6,954 nt of DNA, from NCBI GenBank assembly GCA_022563625.1, contig JADFNA010000084.1, positions 1 through 6,954 of the forward strand, written 5' to 3'. This document shows, piece after piece, positions 6,229 through 6,954 of this stretch. The stretch is from Candidatus Zixiibacteriota bacterium. GTDB taxonomy: Bacteria > Zixibacteria > MSB-5A5 > GN15 > JACZUZ01. The position numbers and the translations under genes are program-made. The number at the start of each line of letters is the position of its first letter. Within the stretch, counting starts at the first letter, position 1. Under the pieces are notes generated by a model. That model saw only the letters and a list, made by a program, of their open reading frames with translations. It was not told the DNA's origin and made no database searches.

Positions 6229-6272
6229 CTTGGGTTCCGCAGTCCGCCGCCAGGCGGACGAAGAAACCCGAG
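6229..6272. repeat. Two-part palindromic intergenic element
   Basis: The inner arms GTCCGCC (6242-6248) and GGCGGAC (6253-6259) form a 7-bp stem with loop GCCA. The outer arms CTTGGGTT (6229-6236) and AACCCGAG (6265-6272) pair over 8 bp with one wobble. Two 5-base internal loops separate the stems. No protein reading frame of quality covers it. The shape matches dispersed REP-like elements; copies elsewhere in the genome cannot be seen from here. Confidence 0.6.
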
Positions 6273-6286
6273 GGAACTCCATCAAA

Positions 6287-6313
6287 TGTCATTCTGAGCG
6301 AAGCGAAGAATCT
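6287..6313. repeat. Dispersed intergenic repeat of the CATTCTGAGCGAAGCGAAGA type
   Basis: The core from 6290 to 6309 reads CATTCTGAGCGAAGCGAAGA, with ATTCT (6291-6295) and AGAAT (6307-6311) as inverted ends. From memory this string recurs between genes in many environmental bacterial genomes, and its spurious translation 'VILSEAKNLL' is seen in many predicted hypothetical proteins. It sits just after the palindrome at 6229-6272, and the two may be one composite element. Confidence 0.65.
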
Positions 6314-6343
6314 TCTTGGCGCTGGTTTGAATTAGCACTATAT

Positions 6344-6395
6344 TTGGATTCATAAGAATAGGGCAATCAAAATGAGACAAATCAAATGAATCCAA
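6344..6395 (+). promoter_or_regulatory. 10-bp inverted repeat before the right-edge gene
   Basis: TTGGATTCAT (6344-6353) and ATGAATCCAA (6386-6395) are exact reverse complements, 32 bases apart. The right arm shares two bases with the purine-rich AAGGA at 6394-6398. The pair could be a dyad operator, or an RNA stem that hides the ribosome binding site of the downstream gene. Confidence 0.45.
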
Positions 6396-6398
6396 GGA
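6394..6398 (+). promoter_or_regulatory. Possible ribosome binding site of the right-edge gene
   Basis: AAGGA lies 7 bases before an in-frame TTG at 6406, 19 bases before the in-frame ATG at 6418, and only 3 bases before an out-of-frame ATG (6402) that stops after three codons. Spacing favours TTG as start, while codon preference favours the ATG; the two are close to equally likely. Confidence 0.35.
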
Positions 6399-6417
6399 TA
6401 TATGCTTGTTTAAGAAA

Positions 6418-6954
6418 ATGGCAACAAAATTCCGAGCTCGCAAATTCGCTGCATTTGCCGTTGGGTTGTCCAAGCGCATCTCCACGCATCTGCACGACAG
6501 TGGAACCAAGTTTGAGAATCGTCATGCTGAATTTATTTTGAAAGAAACTACTTGTCTTGCAGTATTCTGCTCTTTCATAGAGTATGGCAACATGAGACAT
6601 GAAATAGATAATAAGTTCTTTCCGTTCAAAGGAGAGGTTATTCGGTACGTCAGTAAGAGCTTGACTGAGACTGCCAGGCGTCTTGTTCAAAGCGAGAGCG
6701 TTGTCGAGATAGTTATTCAGGAATTTATTGTTGATGCAAATCTACTTTTCGATCGTTGGTGGAACGATCATAACTGTAGACCATCACTGGCTACTTCTGC
6801 ACCTGAATTCTTTTTTCGGCTTCTGGAAAAACTAGCTGATGACTTTCGTGGTTTCAGTGATTCAGCGGGTATTGAACTACCTCCTGATTTAAGCCGATGG
6901 ATTGGGAGGACAATAGTTTCAGAACTGCAGCGTTGTAACCTACTTCAAAGTCTC
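6418..6954 (+). CDS. Unrecognised protein, C-terminus cut by window edge
   Basis: An uninterrupted frame of 179 codons from the ATG at 6418 to the right edge, with protein-like composition. The previous in-frame stop is at 6373-6375, and a TTG at 6406 is an alternative start with a better placed AAGGA. The N-terminus is basic ('MATKFRARKFAAFAVG') but lacks a long hydrophobic core, so it is not a clear signal peptide. The rest is mixed and probably helical, with many charged and aromatic residues: 'FIEYGNMRHEIDNKFFPF', 'RYVSKSLTETARRLVQ', 'LLFDRWWNDH' and 'FFFRLLEKLADDFRGF'. No known motif was recognised, so no function is given. It is divergent from the M24 gene across a repeat-bearing gap, and is AT-richer than the M24 and epimerase genes. 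It looks like a soluble accessory protein, possibly acquired. Confidence 0.6.
   Translation, partial: MATKFRARKFAAFAVGLSKRISTHLHDSGTKFENRHAEFILKETTCLAVFCSFIEYGNMRHEIDNKFFPFKGEVIRYVSKSLTETARRLVQSESVVEIVIQEFIVDANLLFDRWWNDHNCRPSLATSAPEFFFRLLEKLADDFRGFSDSAGIELPPDLSRWIGRTIVSELQRCNLLQSL

Noticed and set aside
6066..6335. An 89-codon plus-strand frame across the M24 promoter region
   Set aside because: It covers the M24 signal peptide in antisense and both repeats, and ends in the repeat-derived 'VILSEAKNLL' string.
6282..6690. Minus-strand frames opposite the right-edge gene and the repeat
   Set aside because: One ends in 'ILRFAQNDI', the known spurious translation of the dispersed repeat. The plus strand holds a longer clean frame here.
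1..6954. A single multi-peptidase peptide-uptake system linking the S1, M19 and M24 genes
   Set aside because: The three lie in different transcription units, and M19 looks recently inserted. No transporter or shared regulatory site ties them together.

Overview
The window is bacterial: short intergenic gaps, exported proteins with bacterial signal peptides, Shine-Dalgarno-like sites and intergenic palindromes. The core genes are of moderate GC. The combination of DUF1579-type exported proteins, an exported M24 peptidase, and a dispersed palindrome of the CATTCTGAGCGAAGCGAAGA type suggests a Gram-negative-like environmental lineage, for example an FCB-group candidate phylum such as Zixibacteria. 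That placement is a weak inference. No rRNA, tRNA, CRISPR array or transposase was seen.

Layout. (1) Positions 1-1822, minus strand: a promoter near 1793-1822, then two exported proteins that look like diverged tandem copies of the DUF1579 family (1129-1698 and 444-1028). A 16-bp perfect inverted repeat lies between them. They are followed by the start of an exported trypsin-like serine peptidase (409 to 1), which runs off the left edge. (2) 1726-1974: a divergent intergenic region with promoter-like sites for both directions and a hairpin followed by a T-rich stretch. (3) 1975-3033, plus strand: an NAD(P)-dependent sugar-epimerase-like extended SDR. Eight bases later comes a membrane-anchored family M19 dipeptidase (3042-4445). 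(4) 4233-6115, minus strand: an exported M24 (Xaa-Pro-type) metallopeptidase, then a Nudix hydrolase whose 5' end appears frameshifted. (5) 6116-6405: a divergent intergenic region with a promoter candidate, two palindromic repeats of dispersed-element type, and an inverted repeat at the start of the next gene. (6) 6418 to the right edge, plus strand: an unrecognised protein, incomplete.

The genes do not form an obvious pathway. Three of them (S1-type peptidase, M19 dipeptidase, M24 peptidase) would act outside the cytoplasm on proteins or short peptides. This could be a loose peptide-scavenging theme, but they lie in separate transcription units. The most informative oddities are the M19 reading frame, which lacks its own stop and runs 70 codons antisense through the Nudix gene; the probable one-base deletion in the Nudix 5' end; and the AT-richer composition of the M19 gene and the right-edge gene, which suggests recent insertions. 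I found no convincing new multi-gene system.
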